A stretch of DNA of 7,958 nucleotides, from positions 1 through 7,958 of the forward strand of contig CALHCK010000008.1 in NCBI GenBank assembly GCA_937936695.1, given 5' to 3'. Positions 6,962 to 7,958 of the stretch are shown piece by piece (positions within the stretch are counted from its first letter, which is position 1; the number at the start of each line of letters is the position of its first letter). The notes under the pieces are model-generated. The model was not told the origin of the DNA, ran no database searches, and saw nothing but the letters and a program-made list of their open reading frames with translations. The DNA is from an uncultured Polaribacter sp. (GTDB taxonomy: Bacteria > Bacteroidota > Bacteroidia > Flavobacteriales > Flavobacteriaceae). The position numbers and the translations under genes are program-made.

Positions 6962-7360
6962 ATGGAAAACAGACCAAACGGCGAAAAAAACACAATTACT
7001 TTAAAAAAAGCAATTAGATGGACAGCTAGATGGAGAAAATTAAAGGCTTGTTTAAACCCACAAGAAAGATGTAGAGCTTTTAACATTCCTAAAATAGATT
7101 TACAAGAAGTATTGCAAGAAGAAGGTGTAGCGTCTGTTAGAGCATACATGGGTTTACAAGAACAAATAGATGAAAATGGTAATTTAAAATTTATTGAAAA
7201 ATTAGTTATTGTAGGTGTAGATGCAGAAGGTAAAGACATGCTACCTGTTGATGAATCTAATAATAATGCTTTTCTATTTGAAGAAGATGGATATGTGTAT
7301 GATTTTACATCTCCATGTCCAGATGTTTGTGACGATGAAAGCCCTTTAAATGGGTTTTAA
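6962..7360 (+). CDS. Hypothetical protein, 132 residues, C-terminal PCPxxC motif
   Basis: No function is recognised. There is no signal peptide or membrane segment, so it is likely cytoplasmic. The N-terminal third is basic (ITLKKAIRWTARWRKLKAC, residues 12-30) and probably helical; the middle (KIDLQEVLQEEGVASVRAYMGLQ and LKFIEKLVIVGVDAEGKD) reads as a compact alpha/beta fold; the end is acidic with YDFTSPCPDVC at 113-123. Four cysteines (30, 37, 119, 123) form two possible pairs. The shape recalls small flavobacterial proteins ending in YDFT.PCP..C, remembered as unannotated; this is recollection, not a search. The start is supported by an A-rich context (AATTAAAATG) and the coding pattern. 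A 110-residue reading frame on the opposite strand (7239-6907) is judged a shadow. The next gene begins 5 bp after the stop, so the two form an operon and may work together. Confidence 0.8.
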   Translation: MENRPNGEKNTITLKKAIRWTARWRKLKACLNPQERCRAFNIPKIDLQEVLQEEGVASVRAYMGLQEQIDENGNLKFIEKLVIVGVDAEGKDMLPVDESNNNAFLFEEDGYVYDFTSPCPDVCDDESPLNGF

Positions 7361-7365
7361 TTAAA

Positions 7366-7958
7366 ATGGAAACCTACGACATAATCAACTATTTAGGACA
7401 TTCAATACTAATAACAAATACTATCTTATATTTTAAAAGTTATCGAAATCAACCGATAACTTTTAAAATATTTAGTAATTACTTACTAATTATTCTAATA
7501 ATACAAATTATTAGTGGATTTCTAGAATTTAATAAAAAGCATAACCTTTTTTTATCTCATTATTACTTTATAGGTCAATTTCTATTTTTAAGTTTTTTTT
7601 ACATTTCTATAGATAAAGGGATAAAGCTTAAGAAATATATAAAAAGAGTAATGTATTTTGTTCTAGTAGTATTAACTATTTATTACATAAAATACCCTAA
7701 AGATTACTACAAATTCAATCTTTTTGAAATTGTTGTAACATGCATTCCTTTAATAATCTATAGTTTCCGGTTTCTTTTAACAAAAATTGATAGTATTGAT
7801 AAAAAATACATGTATATCAGTTCTGGTTTGTTACTTTACATAAGCTGTAGTACACTTTTATTTGTTGCTGGTAATATTAAAAACTCATCTATTAAAATGT
7901 TAGTATGGTATTCTAACGTTTTCCTCTACCTCATCTACCAAGTATTAATATTTATAGA
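7366..7958 (+). CDS. Hypothetical multi-pass membrane protein, 3' end outside window
   Basis: An open frame of 197 codons starts at ATG 7366 and reaches the right edge without a stop. It is 5 bp after the preceding gene and starts with nearly the same context (AATTAAAATGGAAA in both). About seven hydrophobic segments can be drawn: residues 5-23, 38-55, 64-82, 94-109, 119-138, 148-169 and 177-197, with short basic or tyrosine-rich links. It has no cleaved-looking signal peptide; the first helix is probably an anchor. No enzyme, transporter or receptor motif is recognised. Length and layout suggest a small seven-helix inner-membrane protein, perhaps a sensor or receptor partner of the upstream 132-residue protein; that is inference. 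Codons ATA, CGA and CGG are more frequent than in the other genes, which may reflect membrane composition or a different history. An 18-bp inverted repeat lies in codons 21-36. Confidence 0.8.
   Translation, partial: METYDIINYLGHSILITNTILYFKSYRNQPITFKIFSNYLLIILIIQIISGFLEFNKKHNLFLSHYYFIGQFLFLSFFYISIDKGIKLKKYIKRVMYFVLVVLTIYYIKYPKDYYKFNLFEIVVTCIPLIIYSFRFLLTKIDSIDKKYMYISSGLLLYISCSTLLFVAGNIKNSSIKMLVWYSNVFLYLIYQVLIFI
7428..7471. repeat. 18-bp perfect inverted repeat with 8-nt loop inside the membrane-protein gene
   Basis: The arm at 7428-7445 (ATATTTTAAAAGTTATCG) is the exact reverse complement of 7454-7471, separated by AAATCAAC. The RNA would form a long uninterrupted hairpin closed by C-G pairs near the loop. 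It sits 60 bp after the start codon, encoding the link between the first two membrane helices without breaking the frame. No T run follows on either strand, so it is not a standard intrinsic terminator. Confidence 0.9.
7472..7514. repeat. Two short inverted repeats directly after the long one
   Basis: TTAGTAA at 7472-7478 pairs with TTACTAA at 7483-7489 (4-nt loop), and CTAATAAT at 7495-7502 pairs with ATTATTAG at 7507-7514 (4-nt loop). With the 18-bp repeat they make three successive potential hairpins in under 90 bases. Each short one alone is within chance for such AT-rich DNA. Confidence 0.45.

Noticed and set aside
6907..7239. 110-codon open frame on the minus strand opposite the 132-residue protein gene
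   Set aside because: It overlaps most of a better-supported plus-strand gene in an operon, has serine- and cysteine-rich low-quality composition, and extends into the promoter region of uvrC; it reads as an antisense shadow.
7531..7554. AAAAAG...CTTTTTTT, resembling a hairpin plus T run
   Set aside because: The stem has a single G-C pair and lies in the open frame of the membrane protein; too weak to call a terminator.

Overview
The window is AT-rich and looks like the chromosome of a flavobacterium (Bacteroidota, family Flavobacteriaceae, probably marine). The evidence is a TonB-dependent-receptor N-terminus with the typical carboxypeptidase-regulatory-like fold, signal peptides ending in -AQ or -SQ, near absence of Shine-Dalgarno sites with A-rich start contexts, TAnnTTTG-type promoter elements, and the gene contents. 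Genus cannot be fixed from this sequence alone.

Layout, left to right. (1) Bases 1-206, minus strand: the first 68 codons of a TonB-dependent receptor-like outer-membrane protein that runs off the left edge. (2) Bases 207-470: divergent intergenic region holding candidate promoters, a 15-bp palindrome, a 9-bp direct repeat, and a 7-bp direct repeat with 11-bp period (TAACCTT) that resembles the architecture of PhoB/SphR binding sites. (3) 471-2729, plus: a Pit/PHO4 inorganic phosphate transporter with an extra C-terminal PhoU/DUF47-like helical domain, closed by an intrinsic terminator at 2751-2789. (4) 6779 down to 2788, minus: a two-gene operon, uvrC (nucleotide excision repair endonuclease) followed with an ATGA overlap by a secreted patatin-like phospholipase fused to a POTRA/Omp85-type beta-barrel. 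It converges on the phosphate transporter. (5) 6780-6961: intergenic region with candidate promoters for uvrC and for the plus-strand genes to the right. (6) 6962-7958, plus: a tight pair of genes of unknown function, a 132-residue soluble protein with a C-terminal PCPxxC motif and, 5 bp later, a multi-pass membrane protein (about seven helices) cut off by the right edge.

How they may work together. The receptor and the phosphate transporter share a divergent control region, so joint response to phosphate is possible but unproven. uvrC and the patatin gene are co-transcribed, with no obvious functional link. The two right-hand genes are the least understood part. Near the start of the membrane-protein gene lies an 18-bp perfect inverted repeat with an 8-nt loop, by far the strongest unexplained structural signal in the window. 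No tRNA, rRNA, CRISPR array or insertion sequence was seen.
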